Positions 1 to 14,800 of a stretch of DNA of 64,000 nucleotides are shown here, piece by piece (within the stretch, counting starts at the first letter, position 1; each line of letters opens with the position of its first letter). The DNA is taken from contig CP137683.1 in the NCBI GenBank assembly GCA_037976565.1, positions 15,271,699-15,335,698 of the forward strand, written 5' to 3'. The DNA is from Mesocentrotus franciscanus (lineage: Eukaryota > Echinodermata > Echinoidea > Camarodonta > Strongylocentrotidae). The translations under genes were made by a program, and so were the position numbers. The notes beneath the pieces were generated by a model. It saw only the letters and a program-made list of their open reading frames with translations, searched no databases and was not told where the DNA came from.

Positions 1-3000
1 ATGCATAATGTACACTTAAGCACGGTGTGACTCGTGCGACCTAAATAGTGTATGATATGGTGATTCATCTTATAAGCTTTTCAATTAACAACCTGTCACA
101 ATGAAACTGCATTGTAAATATCATGCCAACTTTTTTGACATGCGCATTACATTTACATTGTACATGTACATGTAAAAATAATAAGAAAACCAATACTATG
201 TCAATTTTGTACTTTATCTATAGAGTGCCGAAGCTGTGACGTCATAAAAATCTATTTTTGGAATTTCTCAATTTTTTCTTCATTTTCCGAAAGAGCATCA
301 AAAATAATGTCAAAATGTCGAAAAACAATTGAATATGTAAAGTATTGGCCAAGATATGACCATCTGAATAAATAGATTTCCTATAGGAACTCAGTGTTAT
401 ATTGCTCAGATGGTCATATCTCAGCCAATACTTAACCTTTTCAATTGGTTTTCGACATTTGGACATTGTTTTTGGTGGTCTTTCGGAAAATGAAGAAAAA
501 ATTGAGAAATTCCAAAAACAGATTTTTGATGACGTCACACTTCACCACTCTATTGACATCAAAATTGGACCTGTACGTTGTATAGCAAACAAAATGACAG
601 AGAACCGATAACATGCATACAAAATTGACATGTAGTATTGTTTTTCTAATTATTATATCATGATATTGGTTCTCTGTCATTTTGTAGGCTATAGATAAAG
701 ATGAAGTACAAAATTGACATTTTAATTAAAATGTGACTGTAGACTGTATAATTCTACTTTTGATCAAAATGTAACCATATGTGTAGTACATGTATGTGTA
801 CTGTACAACTCTACTTTTCATTAAAATGTGACTATAAACAATAACTCAAATTTGATCAAAAAAGATGAAATGAAGTGCTGAAGTTTAATCAAAATGGTGA
901 CCATATGTTAAGGAGATATGACATTAAATCAATGTACCTCATAAACATGTTGAATAATAAATTAATAGGCCTACAGGTGCAATTTTAATCACTTTTCCCC
1001 TTGAACAGGAGTGAACGAAACCATAATCTTGAGTTGATTAAGGGTGAATCGAGATTTGTAAGCATTAATTTTCCAGTCCATTTTGCAATCACCTGCATAC
1101 CAGTATGTACATTACGAGTGATCGTCACTCAGGTATGTAGAGTGCTGTCACCGGTGGACGGTGGTCATCACATATCAAATCACAGCACAGGAGCCTGCAT
1201 GCATGCAAATCGAGCACAAGCAAGGCACTCCCCATACACGTGGAATTTCTAGTCTCTATTGATTCATTCATTATGCAGTGCTTAGGGCTTTATGATGAAG
1301 CCCCATATGTTGTAAAAAAAGAGGGCTTTAATAAGGTAATGAGGCTGAGTACAATAGCCAGACAGCTGCAGTGGGTTTTTTACAGAGCGCTTCTTTGAAG
1401 TACTCTTTTTAAATCCAGACTCCCAGAGCTTTTCTTTCATAGAAATCTTTTCTCCTTTAACCACTTTACATATTGTAGGCCAAGGTATTAACTTTAGAAT
1501 GCTTCTCCTTCTTAGAACTCTCTCTTAAAGTCATTCATTCATTCATCCTTATTTTACCCCCCTTCACTCTCTCTCTCTCTCTCTCTCTCTACCGGAATAA
1601 AGCTTATGCAGTGTACACAGGCCTATATACATATTAAAACCGGGGCATCGTTTCACGAAACCATCATGAGTCTAACTTCGCAGACATCTCATTGGAACAC
1701 ATGTTCAATTTAACATACCCGGTACTCGTTTCAATGGGATGTCGGCGAACTTGTACTTATGACGGTTTCATGAAACGCTGCTCAAGTTTCAAAGACTGCT
1801 ATGATCTTACCTCATTAGCTAACATCTGGTAGAGTTCTGCTTTGCTTATGTGCAACCTTTCTCTGTCTGTGCTATCAATTACTAGAATGATAAACTGAAA
1901 CAAGAAACAAGGAAATCAAGTCAAGACAATTATAAATACAGGATGGTACATGTATAATAATCACTAGACTATTTGCAAAGGGCAATTAAAAATGCTAAAG
2001 TATGGAAAAGAAATATTATATCATGTCTTTGCTATACAATACATACTGTAAGGCTATCTTTAAATCACATAATTGTTTATTTGTTTGTTTGTTGTTCTTG
2101 TTTTTTTTGTTTTTCAATTATATGCATATAATCCATACATGGAGGCGCTATTGTTTCATTCATAGCTCTGGGCTATTTTTAGATTTTATGGGGCAAATTG
2201 CCCTATATTCTCATCTAGTTTGTACACTACCTCTTAAAGGTATTACAAAGTGTTGGTAAAAATATTGAATTCCTCTGAAACTGTTTGATCTTATAAAAAG
2301 ATGTTATAGGAATATTTTAAACCAATCTCCACTGCTGAAATACAGATATTTTTTTTTTAGTAAATTAAACAGTAATTAATAAATCAATTATTAGTTCCAA
2401 GCTGCCTGTATATAAAACAGCCCCTGGTGTTGTTTACTAGCGCCATCTACTGTCGTACATGGTCCTTGGTATAATCGATATTGAAACTGTGTTACGTCTC
2501 GGCGCAAGCCTCGACACCGCGGTGACCTCGCTGAGCGGGGAAGGGACTGTATCCGCATGGCTTATATCCATGGTACAGTGTGTGTCTGTATAGTGTATGA
2601 ATCAGATACACATCTCCGTTGCCGTTCAATATGCACAACGTGATTAGTAGGTCCATGGTAAAACCCTCTTCGGCAACCGTCTCAATCTAGTCTCAGCTTC
2701 GACTGATCAGCTCTTGGATCAATATACATGTATAATAGACAAGTTTCCAGTAGCTAGCCTACGGGATACATGAACTCTTATTATTTGTTCAATTCTTATG
2801 TCTGAAATGTATTCAGGAAAGAATATCGGAAAGAAAGCAATATGAAAATGAATGACCACAAAATCATTCAGATATAGGCCTACATGTAAGAAATACAAGA
2901 AATATGTCTATCTAGATAGTCTCCTCTCTTTCTCTCTCTGTCTCTCCCTGTCTCTCTCTTTATTTCTCTCCCTCTCCCTCTCTCTTTCCTAAAACACGGT

Positions 3001-6000
3001 ACTATTGTTTGGCGCTAGTTCAGAATCATATCTAGACTTCGACCCCTAACTCCGGCGTGAAGATACCCTACTAAAACATACCAAAAATCAACTAAATCTT
3101 CATCGATTGTTCAAATAATGGTCATGATTTAAAAGCCGTTATGTTTCTTACCTTTTTTGTCAATTTCTTATCTTTTGAGGAGTATTTTTCTGAAAAATGA
3201 ACACTTTAGTATACACTTTCTCACAGGTTTCACGGCAAACCGCTGCACAATACATGGTGGGTTGCGTGCGGTCGAGCGCCTGCGTGAAGTTATCTACCGT
3301 AATACTTAGGGTATCTCCACCCGGAGTTACGGGTCGAAATTTGGATATGATTCTGAACTAGCGTCGTTTGTTTTTTTCCTGTACCGTTTGGATTATAACC
3401 AATTATATTTCACCGCGTCTCTCTCTCGATCTCTCTCCGAAATATTATAGGCCCTTATTATCATTGTCATATATATCATCCTCATCTACATGCATAACCC
3501 AAACCCACAAAAATATATGGTCACTTCACGCAAATGAGAATTTCTATCGTTTTTGTGATTATATCATTATCCTTGTCATATCATCAACATCTACATAACC
3601 CCATCAAAAAAACAAATATGGTTCTTAATTTCACGGTAATGAGAACGTCTATCGTTTTTGTGGTTATTATCCTTGTCATTATATCATCCAAATAAAATTC
3701 AAACATGGTTTATTTCTAATTCGATACCAGTGATTTACAAATGTTGCTGAAATGGCTTGTTTTTCCGGGATTTGACCACCCAAATAAAATTCAAACATGG
3801 TTTATTTCTAATTCGATACCAGTGATTTACAAATGTTGCTGAAATGACATGATTTTCCGGGATTTGACCACCGAAATACAATTCAAACGTGGTTTATTTC
3901 TAATTCGATACCAGTAATTTACAAATGTTGCTGAAATGACTTGATTTTCCTGGATTTTTCGCACTTTTTAAAATAATTTATACTTTTGTATGCGTTTGTT
4001 GGAAAATGAGTCATTCCCAAATTTACAGACGGGCAAAAAATATGCTTATTTAGAAGCATTCATGTCAGGACCTGCGGAACGGCGGTGCTCGGGGTGGGGC
4101 TCGAACCCCTCACCTTTTTGAAAAAGAGTGATAGAAAGAAAGAAAGAATAGCGACCTGCCAGTGTCACAAATGAGATATCAAAATATGCATGCTCATCTG
4201 ACCGTAATTTATTGCCTGAAACCCCTGAGCTTCTTGGTGCTTCGCCCCCTGGACCCCACGCCTGTTAGTAACCTGCATGTGTCACAAATAAGTTATCACA
4301 GTATGCTCATCTGACCGTAATTAAATGCCTAAAACCCTGAGCTTCCGGCGGCTCTGCCTGGACCCCATCAGGGCGCTAAGGGCCCCTGAATGCTCATCTG
4401 ACCCGTAATTTATTCCTCAAACCCCTGAGCTTCTGGGGTTCCGCCCCCTGTACCCCAAGCCAATTAGTAACCTGCAGGTGTCACAAACTAATAAGGTATC
4501 AAAATATGCTCATCTGACCGTAATTGAATGCGTAAGACCCCTTCAGGCTTCAGGCGCGTAGCAGGGAACGGGGCAGCCGCCCAAAAAAAAAAAAAACGCC
4601 GCCAAAAAGAGAGAGAGAGAGAGAAGAGAAAAAATAAGAGGACGTAGGAAGAAAAAGGGAAAGGAGTAGAGAACTGTACAACGAATCGTCTCCTTTCTCT
4701 AATAATTTAATGAAACGTCAAAGCTTGGGTGAAACTGAATTCAGACCAGGATTAAGAGTCGAGAACGGTACAACGAATCGCCTCTCTAATAATTTAATGA
4801 AACGTCAGCTTCGCCGCTGGGGAACTGAATCTAGAACGGTACAACGAATCGCTTTTTCTAATAATTTAATGAAACGTCAAAGCTTCCCGCTTCGCGGAGG
4901 GGGAAAATTTAATTCAGACAAGGATTAAGAGTCGAGAACGGTACAACGGATCGTCTTCTTTCTCTAATAATTTAATGAAACGTCAAAGCTTGGGTGAAAC
5001 TGAATTCAGACCAGGATTAAGAGTCGAGAACGGTACAACGAATCGCCTCTCTAATAATTTAATGAAACGTCAAAGCTTCCGCGCTGGGGGGAACTGAATC
5101 GAGAACGGTACAACGAATCGTCTTTTCTAATAATTTAATGAAACGTCAAAGCTTCCGCTTCGCGGGAGGGGAAAATTTAATTCAGACAAGGATTAAGAGT
5201 CGAGAACGGTACAACGGATCGTCTCTTTCTCTAATAATTTAATGAAACGTCAAAGCTTGGGTGAAACTGAATTCAGACCAGGATTAAGAGTCGAGAACGG
5301 TACAACGAATCGCTCTCTCTAATAATTTAATGAAACGTCAAAGCTTCCCGCTTCGCGAGGGGGAAAATTTAATTCAGACAAGGATTAAGAGTCGAGAACG
5401 GTACAACGGATCGCTTCTTTCTCTAATAATTTAATGAAACGTCAAAGCTTCCGGGGCAGAGGCGGCGCGCCCGGGGGGCAGGGGGCACAGTGCCCTCCCA
5501 CTTTTCAAGAACCCCAAAAGTGCCCCTTTACATAGGAAAATGCCCTTTAACTTTGTAAAAGTGCCCTTTACATAGGAAAAGTGCCCCTTTACTTTGACAA
5601 GTGCCCCTATTAATTTTTAAAGTGCCCCTTCCCTTTCCACCTCTGATAAGTGCCCCTTTTATTTTGACACTTACCCCTTTTCCTTCAACAAGTTTCCATT
5701 TTCCTTTGCAATATTCTCATAAGTGCCCTTTTAATCTCTAGTAAGTGCCCCTTTTCAGGTACGAGAAGCGCCTTTTTCACTTTTGATAAGCGCCCTCTTC
5801 ACCTCTGATAACTGTCCTATTCAAATCTGAGAGGTGCCCTTTGCTTTGACAGGTGCCCCATTTCCTTTGTAAGAAGTGCCCCTTCCTTTTAATAACTACC
5901 CCTTTTAACTCGGATAAACGCACCTTATCTTTCACATGTGCCCCTTTCCTTTCTAATAAGTGCCTCTTTTCCTTATGATAAGTGCCCCATTAAAAGAGCC

Positions 6001-8682
6001 CTTCTCATAAATGCCCCTTTTACCTATGAAAATAGTTCCTTTTCATTCTCATAATAAGTGCCCTTTTTCATCTCTTGTAAATGACCCTATTCAATTCTGA
6101 GAGATACTGTTTTACTTTGACAAGTGCACCTTCCCTCCTGATAAGTGCTCTTTTCATCTCTAATAAATGCCACTTTTATTTTGACACGTCCCCTTTTCCT
6201 TCCTAATAAAAGCTCTTTTTCCTTCTTATAAGTGCCCCTTCCTTCTCATGATTACCTCTTTTCATCTCTGATAAGTGCCCCGTTTATTTTAGCATGTGCC
6301 TCTTTTCTTTTTAATAAGAGCCACTTCCCTTCTAATAAAAGCCCCCCTTTCACCTCCGATAAATGCACCTATTAAAATCTGATCGGTGCCCCTTTTTTCA
6401 ACAAATGCACATTTCCTTTATTATTAGTGCCCATTTTTCATTCTCATAAGTGCCTCTTTTCATATATGGTCAGTGCCCCTTTTCAGATGCGATAAGTGCT
6501 CCTTTTCACCTCTGATAATTACCAGTTTAACAATGATACGTGCCCCTTTTCTTTCTAATAAGGAACCTATCCCTTTTCATAAATGCCCCTTTTCACTTCT
6601 TATAAAAGCCCCTATCAAAATCTGATGGGTGCCTCTTTTCCGTCGACAAATGCCCATTTTCCATTCTCATAAGTGCCTCTTTGTTTAGGTGTAAGAAGTG
6701 CTCCATTTTCACCTCTGGTAATTAGCCTTTGTACTTTGACACGTGCTGCTTTTCTTTTCTAATAAGTGTCTTATCCCTTTGGTAAGTGTCCCTTTTCCTC
6801 TCATTATTAAACGTGCCCTAATTTCCAGCGACTAAGAGCAATTTCAGTGCCGCTACGCTCGCTCGCATTATAGATGTTATAATTATGTTACTTATCAAAG
6901 GCCTTTTCAGTCTTCCGTTATGAGAATGTGTTTATAATCCCATCAGGATTGGGGTTTTCCTCTTTATAAGATGTACCGGTAATTTCTGCGACCTCACAAA
7001 TCTTTAATTCCTCGCCGCTTGCTCTCGCAAGTGAATTTTCAGACCATAGCATCCAACTGCAAAGTATGATGCTTAACCAATATCTTATATGATGTATAAA
7101 GAGAAACAAATATTAAAATCATCCCTGATAATGTAATCACAATATAGGGTATATACCAATGTCTAAAAACTTGTATCTTTTCGCTTTGAGATTGAAGGTG
7201 CCCTTTTTCCAGAAAGTGCCCTTGTTGGTGCCCCCACTTTTGAAGTCGCTCCGCCGCCTCTGTCCGGGGGAAGTGAATCGAGAACGGTACACAACGAATC
7301 GTCTTCTTTCTCTAATAATTTAATGAAACGCTTCGCTTCGCGCGGGAGGGGTTGAACTGAATTCAGACAAGGAATAAGAGTCGAGAACGGTACAACGAAT
7401 CGTCCTCTTTCTCTAATATTTAATGAAACTCAGCTTTCGCTTCGCTGGAGGGGAAACTGAATTCAGACAAGGATTAAGAGTCGAGAACGGTACAACGAAT
7501 CGTCTTCTTTCTAATAATTTAATGAAACGTCAAAGCTTCGCGGAAGGGGGGAACTGAATTCAGACAAGGATTAAGAGTCGAGAACGGTACAACGAATCGT
7601 TCCTTTCTAATAATTTAATGAAACGTCAAAGCTTCTGCGCGCGGAGGGGAAATTTAATTCAGACAAGGATTAAGAGTCGAGAACGGTACAACGAATCGTC
7701 TTCTTTCTCTAATTTAATGAAACGTCAAAGCTTCTGGGGAAGTGAATCGAGAACGGTACAACGAATCGTCTCTTTTCTAATAATTTAATGAAACGTCAAA
7801 GCTTCGCGTCGCGAGAGGGGGAAACTCAATTCAGACAAGGATTAAGAGTCGAGAACGGTACAACGAATCGCCTTTTCTAATAATTTAACGAAACGTCCCA
7901 AACCCAAAAATACGGTCCTATCACGCGAATGAGAACTTCTATCGTTTTTGTGATTATTATTATCCTTGTGATATCATCCTCATCTACATGCCCCCCAATA
8001 AAATACGGCCCTTTCACGCGAATGAGATCTTCTATCGTTTTGTGATTATTATTTTATTATTTTTTTAGGATGCCCCCAAAATTGTGCTCACTCCCCTGGC
8101 GCCCAAGGGGTGGTGGCGGAAAAAAATAACTCTTCCCGGATGGAAAACTTTTTTTCGGGTGCCAAAAAAAAAAAATTGACCCCCCCCCCCCCCCCCTGAG
8201 CAAAAAATCGACCGGCACGATTTTCAAATTTTTCGCACGGTGGGCCCTTTAGGCCCCCTCCCGCCGGCTGGATCCGCCCCTGAATACATCTACATTACTT
8301 TATCTTTTCACTTGACAGTGGACAGTGCCATTCTCTCAGTTTGAGAAATGGGTAAGAAGGTCCAATGTCAACTTGAAGATTATCAGTCTGGACAGCAAAA
8401 ACAAATGCTTTTCAATATGCTTAGTGGGCATACCATAATGGCATTAAAAATAGTGTGAATTGTTCTACTCACCAGGCTGCATAATAATAGGCCTATCAAA
8501 TTTGAAAGTTAGATTATTTCGAGCTTCACAATAATATGCAGTTGTTGTTTTTATTTTTATTGTATTTGTGTGCATCCAATTCACTTAGGGCTTAGGCCCA
8601 ATCTCAATTCCAGAAAGAGAGAGAAAGAAAGTTGGAGATAAAGAAAGATGAATGAGTAATAATTGAGAGAGATAGGAGAGAA

Positions 8683-8719
<37 letters not shown>

Positions 8720-8808
8720 AGAGGGAAGAGAGAGGGGTAAGAGAGAGGGGATGAGAGAGAGAGAGAGAGTGAGAGAGGGAGAGAGAGTAACAGGATAGTG
8801 AGGGATCA

Positions 8809-8842
<34 letters not shown>

Positions 8843-11800
8843 GATACTTCAGGAGAGAGAGTGAGAGAGAAAAGGGATACAGAAGAGAGAGAGAGTGCAA
8901 GCATGTGGAGATCGAATTGAGAGGGAAAAGGTGAAAGGGGTACAGAAAGAAGAGAGAGAGAGAGAGAAATAGTGAGAGAAAGAAAGAGGAAGGGGATGAG
9001 TGATAAATTAAAGAGAGAAGCGATGAGAGAGAGAGAGATCGAGACAGAAATATACATCGAAAGAGAAATAAATAGAGAAAGAGTAGAATGGTATGGGGTA
9101 GAGAAATAAAGAGAGAGGGAGAGGGATAGAAAGTGGGAGATATAAAGATAGAGAGAGAGAGAGAGAGAGAGAAGGGATAGAGAAGAGAGAGAGAGAGAGA
9201 GGAGATGAGAAGGGCTAGAGAAGAGAGGAGAGAAGAGATAGAGAAGAGAGAGGAGAGAAGGATATCAAGAGAGAAAGAGAGAGAGAGGAGGGGGAGATGA
9301 GAGGGATATAGAAGCGAAAGAGAGAGAGAGAGAGAGAGAGAATATCAAGTGAGAGTAACATAGGTCCACGGCTATAGAAAGAGAGACTCTTTCTATAGCC
9401 GTATAGTATATATTATATACGGAAAGGGAGATATTAGTCCAAAACACGTGTAGCAATTCACGAATCACTGACCTCTCTGACCTCTACCCGAGGTCAGTGG
9501 CAGAACAACATTCCTCAATAAGGGATGATCTCAAAATAAGAATGTGCAGTACATGATTGACTGTTGGGGAAAACGTCAAGTCGACCTAATTATTGATTAT
9601 TAAATCTTTGTTTGTATGATTAAACGTATCTTCTTCTTTTTAAATAAAGAAAAAAAAATAAATAATGTTACGTTCTGTCTATAAATGATTACCCAAAACT
9701 GTCCCTGTACAACGACTTTGCGCCTTGCGGGGTATTTTGAGATCATCCCCAAAATACATGTGCTCAGAAAATGCAAGCCTGGGATGCGTCTTCGGGCCAA
9801 GCCAACGCACATACTATACTACACTGCACTGCACTGGGCCTGGGATCAATGCCAGCGTGTCAATGCACAATCACTCCCACAACATACAGACACGACCCGT
9901 TCGTTCACAGAGCTGGCGAAACAGCATAGCCGAGTCATAACAAATGCATTTCAATTTGAAAACACAGAAACGATTAAGAGATGGAAATGGAAAAATAAGT
10001 TAAAGAGAACAACACTGAATATTCCGGCAGGACCGAGCAGGAAATGCATAGATTTACGTACTGAATTAAGTACAGTAATTGCAGTAAAGATGGCGCCTGA
10101 TCGATTATAAAATTATATATCACGATTACAGTGTACAGACAAGTATTTTTTTTTTAATTAACGAGACAGTATAAAAATCATACACTAAGGCAACTTGACT
10201 TTAAAAAATATATCTTCATGATTATATATATTTGATTAGTCTGGTAATATGATTTGGTGTCAAAACATGTTAATTATTACACTTTGACAATAGTGTTATA
10301 TATGTGTTATGCTCTTCAGATGACATGTAAATTTTCGAACTGAGAGGGAGCTATACCAAATTTACCGGGAGCACCGGTAAATTTTTTTATTTTTTAAAAA
10401 AATTTTTTCTCCAAATCAAAAGTGTTTTAGAGCCCAATTTTGTTAGAGTTGAGTGTTCTAACACTAGGCTTCACAATGATAATGAAAATTTTAAATTTCA
10501 TGATCCACAAAAATTGAAATATTCCCAAAACTTTGTATTACCTTTAATATGACTCCACTAATATGACAAAATGATACATCAGTGAAGTGTCATGTACATG
10601 TATGACAGGATATGAAGAAAAAAACAGTTATGAACTTTTTAATTAAAGTTGTAATCAATCAAATACGAATTGACAACTTTAAGTATGTACATGTACATTG
10701 TACATCTACAAGTACAAATGTACAGGTACATGAACTTTGAGGGCATCCCTCTTATTTGTTTTACATATAGAAATTTCATAAAATTTGAATATTCTTGGTT
10801 GCTGAGATCTATTTTGTAGAGGTGTGTGTATATTAAAGAATGTGTCCAGTTACTCCAGTAACATACAATGTATCTACAGTCAAACCTGTCTATAGCGACC
10901 GCCCAAGGGAAACACAAAAAGTGGTCTTTGAAGACAGGTAGTCTTTGTAGACAGGTTCCTTTAGTACATGTTTCAATGAGAAACCATTTTCAAGGGAAAC
11001 AAAAAATGTGGTCTTTAAAGGCAGGTGGTCTTTGTAGACAGGTGGTCACTAAAGCAGGTTTGACTGTACAAGGACAGATGCCTCATTAATGAAAGAATAG
11101 CAATTTAAGATATTTTACACAACAACATATGGAAGAGATGCACAGTGTTTGATGATTACAACTTTAAACCTGCATATCTTTCTTATCCCTAAAGGCTTGC
11201 TTGTTCAGATATGAAGTAACAACCTTTCTTTAAAATATATGTTTGATGAATGGCAACTGTGCCCCAGAAACACCTTGCACAGTACACTCAGTACACTGAG
11301 CTCCGTGTTATAAGATACAGCAATGTAAAATGAATACTGGTACACTAAACGTAGGCCATTATATAAATACCGCCACAGTAATAATACCAGGATATATCTG
11401 GACGGTTAATACCAGGGTATATCTGGACGGTTAATACCAGGGTATATCTGGACAAGGCTTAGTAAGAACCAGATTTTCCTCTAGCTGTCATTGACCCCTG
11501 TTACACATACCTCTGAAAGTGGACTGAGGCTGCCTCCGGAGGCGGCTTGACGTATGTGTAACATCAACTTTTTTGAAAAGCCAGACTGAGGCCGCCTCCA
11601 TCCAGTCCACCTCTGGATGTGGTTTGAAGCCGGCCCAAGTCCGGACTCAGTCCCGCAATCAGTAGGTGTAACACGAAAGTTGACTCGGCGCCGGCTTATA
11701 TTAAGCGGAAGTGACGTGACCTGTCATCATAATATATCAACATAATACATCGGGCGTGCTTTGCCACCTTCTCTTATGTTATTCTTTGTTTTTATCATTC

Positions 11801-14800
11801 TATCACTTTCTCTTTCTGTCTTTCCTTACGGTATGTTATTCTGTGTCTCTTCCTTCTATCACCTTCTCTTATGTTATTCTTTGTTTTTATCATTCTATCA
11901 CTTTCTCTTTCTGTCTTTCCTTATGTTATTCTTTGTTTCTTCCTTCTATCACCTTCTCTTATGTTATTCTTAGTTTTTATCATTCTATTTTTCTCTGTCT
12001 TTCTGGAGTGCGCCCCAACATCAGCTCGTGAAAAGGCGACGTGAGGCCGGCCTATGTGTAGACACAAAATTGCGGGCCCAAGTCCCGAGATACGTGTAAC
12101 AGGGGTTTGATGATCTCGAGGCGGCTTCAAATTGCAGGGGTGAGGCCACCTCCGGGGCCGGCTTTAAAAGCCGACGCATGTGTAACAGGGGCCATTGATA
12201 TGTTGCTCTCATTTTTAATTTATGGGGTTTTTTTTTTCTTTCTTTTATGCTCAGTCAAACAAACTACACATACATGTCCTTGATTAATAATTTGACACAT
12301 CCATACAATTACAAATTGACCTACATTGCACTTTGAAATGATATGTAACTAATATCTGTACCTTAACAACAAATATATGCAATGACATTTGAGTGAGTCA
12401 TTCTGATTCCTGAGATAACAATGGTACACAGAGAAGGCCTATTCAAATAACATGTAATATTTTAACATGTAATACTGTGGACAGACCAACAGAGTATTTC
12501 GGCTCTTTACTAAGAGTGAAAACATATACTGTACACATATTTTCTGTATAATAATGTACATGTACCTGCAAATCTGCAATGTACTTTATGTTATTAAAGA
12601 AGAATTTCTTTATACAGGTAGTATTTTACTATTTCAAATGTCAAATTTCTTTCTTTCACTCGATAAAAAGGAATGAACGTCTAGTACATGTACATCATTC
12701 AAGTATACAGTACAACAAAACAAAACAAGACAATACAAAACAAAGCATTTACAATTTATAAATTATATAAATACGGAGTAGACAAAAATAACAAGATAGA
12801 GAACAGCGCCCCATCTTATAAAGAATTTCGTAAGTCCTTCAATCAATCGCAAGTTTGCAGTCTCCTATCTCTTATGTACATAGTTGTGATCGTTATCAAT
12901 CACAAAGAAGTTGTGATTGATATCAACTCTTTACAAGACGGGGCAGGGAAAAAAAAAATTATTTCGGGGGCTCCATATCCAATTTTGGGGAAATTTTCGG
13001 GGGCTACTTTTTCAACTTTTTGGGGCTTTTTTTTCCATTTCGGGGGCTCTTTTTTCTGGGGCTACTTTTTCATAAATTCATAAAAGGATACAGTTTGATG
13101 AGTTTATTTAGTAAATGTAGGTCTAGGCTTTAATTAATACTGTCTTATACATGTATACATGTATCTTTGATTAAGGTTTCGGGCTTCCTGCTTCATAATT
13201 ACCCATTCAAAAAGAAAGCATTTATCTACAGCTGTAGTTAAATAACTAAGTTTTGATGCATTGATTTGATGCAAGAATTGTATCATAGTAAAAGTAATGC
13301 TAATGAGTAATGTCTAAAAAGTATGTTTTTAAACAACTGTCTGATTTTCTTGTCAAACTTTACTTTGAAAAATGATTATTGAAATTCAGTATACATGTAC
13401 AACTATACATGGCCAGAATAATCACAATCTAAGCTCAGGTTTCATACCTCTTTTCACGAAAACTATATAAAAATCACGGCAATAATGATGCAAACAGATA
13501 GCAATTTCAAAGTGTTGTCGAGTCTCTTCGACTCTAGCTCACACAGCTCACAGTTCCGACAGCAGCTGCAGTGGCACTGCACTGTACTGTACGTGTGTGG
13601 AATCAAGGCAGCTTGTAACTGAACGGTCAGTCACAACGATTTTCTCTGAGTTTCTTGTGAAAACCTTACTTTGAAAAATGATTATTAAATTCAGTAAACA
13701 TGGCCAGAATAATCACAAAATAAGCTTTGATTTCATACCTCTATTCACGAAAACTATATAAAAATCGCTGCAATAGTGATTGAAATAGATTGCAGTTTTG
13801 CGATGTTCAGCGTATGGTCTAGGTTCAGCTAATATGTTCTATGTAAACGAAGTCGACCATCAAAACAAAATCGACCGCCAAAAACTCGGTCCCTACGTTC
13901 CATCTCGCAACCGCGAAAATTTACGTGTTTTCGCGTACGTGCGACATGGTAAGCCATGTAAGGTATAGATCGAGTTTTTTACGACCGAATTTGTGTATAC
14001 AATTTTACACGGAGATTCAGAGTACTAGTGTGCGCCCACCAAGAAATGCACACAACGAATACAAAGCTAGTAGAGAGCGGCCGCTCGTTATCGTTACGGG
14101 GGCAATTTTAGATCATTTCCTTTTTTGAAGTCGCCCCGTAATCGGATTTTGGCATATTTCGGGGGCTGTTTATGGTGTTTCCGGGGCGAATTCGCCCGCC
14201 GCCCCCGTGTTTTTTTTCACTCAGACGGGGCCCAGGTCGAGTGAGGAACGGCGTTAAAGATTGAAAATTTTAGTTGTGCACAGATTATCCACTTTGTCCA
14301 CCTGATGTACATTATGTACATGTGTATGGTGAATAATATAAAATTACTCTTGAGTACTACGCTACATGTATGAGCCAATTTGTCTCTAATAGAATACTGT
14401 ACATACCGGTACTCTAAACTCAAGATTTCATGTACACTGTACAGGCGTATATGCAAAAACAACTTTTCAGTATTGTCCCCATGATAATGAAACATACTTG
14501 GTGTATTTCCCTAAATCCGCAATGATTGTACAATTAAAACTATTCTGCATACCCACATGTACATTACATGTACATTACATGTACATGTACTTGTACAGGA
14601 TGTGGCTACAGTAAAAGTTCATGCAAATGTACATGTACATGTAAGCCTACAGGTGTATATGTACATGTACATTGTAGGTACCGGTACTATTATTCCCTGG
14701 TACAGTGGTGTGCATGTAGATGTAGATGTAAATCTGTGATTCATGCATGGAGTAGCAATATAAGCATGGGGATTCCCCCACATGTGAAGGAAAACAAACA

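Noticed and set aside
4080..4112. GGGGCTCGAACCCCTCACC as the T arm of a tRNA on the minus strand
   Set aside because: It matches a B box (GGTTCGAGCCCC) but no A box, anticodon arm or acceptor pairing could be found next to it.
5480..7230. CRISPR-like array because of regular GTGCCCC spacing
   Set aside because: The window is eukaryotic, the units are degenerate throughout with no constant repeat and unique spacers, and the block has transposon ends.
8585..9057. Long Ser/Leu-rich open frames on the minus strand
   Set aside because: They arise from a (GA)n microsatellite, which is open in several frames. Same for 47487-47859 and 48534-48917.
9685..10110. 141-codon open frame on the plus strand
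   Set aside because: No recognisable motif, no splice context, overlapping open frames on the same and opposite strands, and a composition typical of chance. Kept only as a note.
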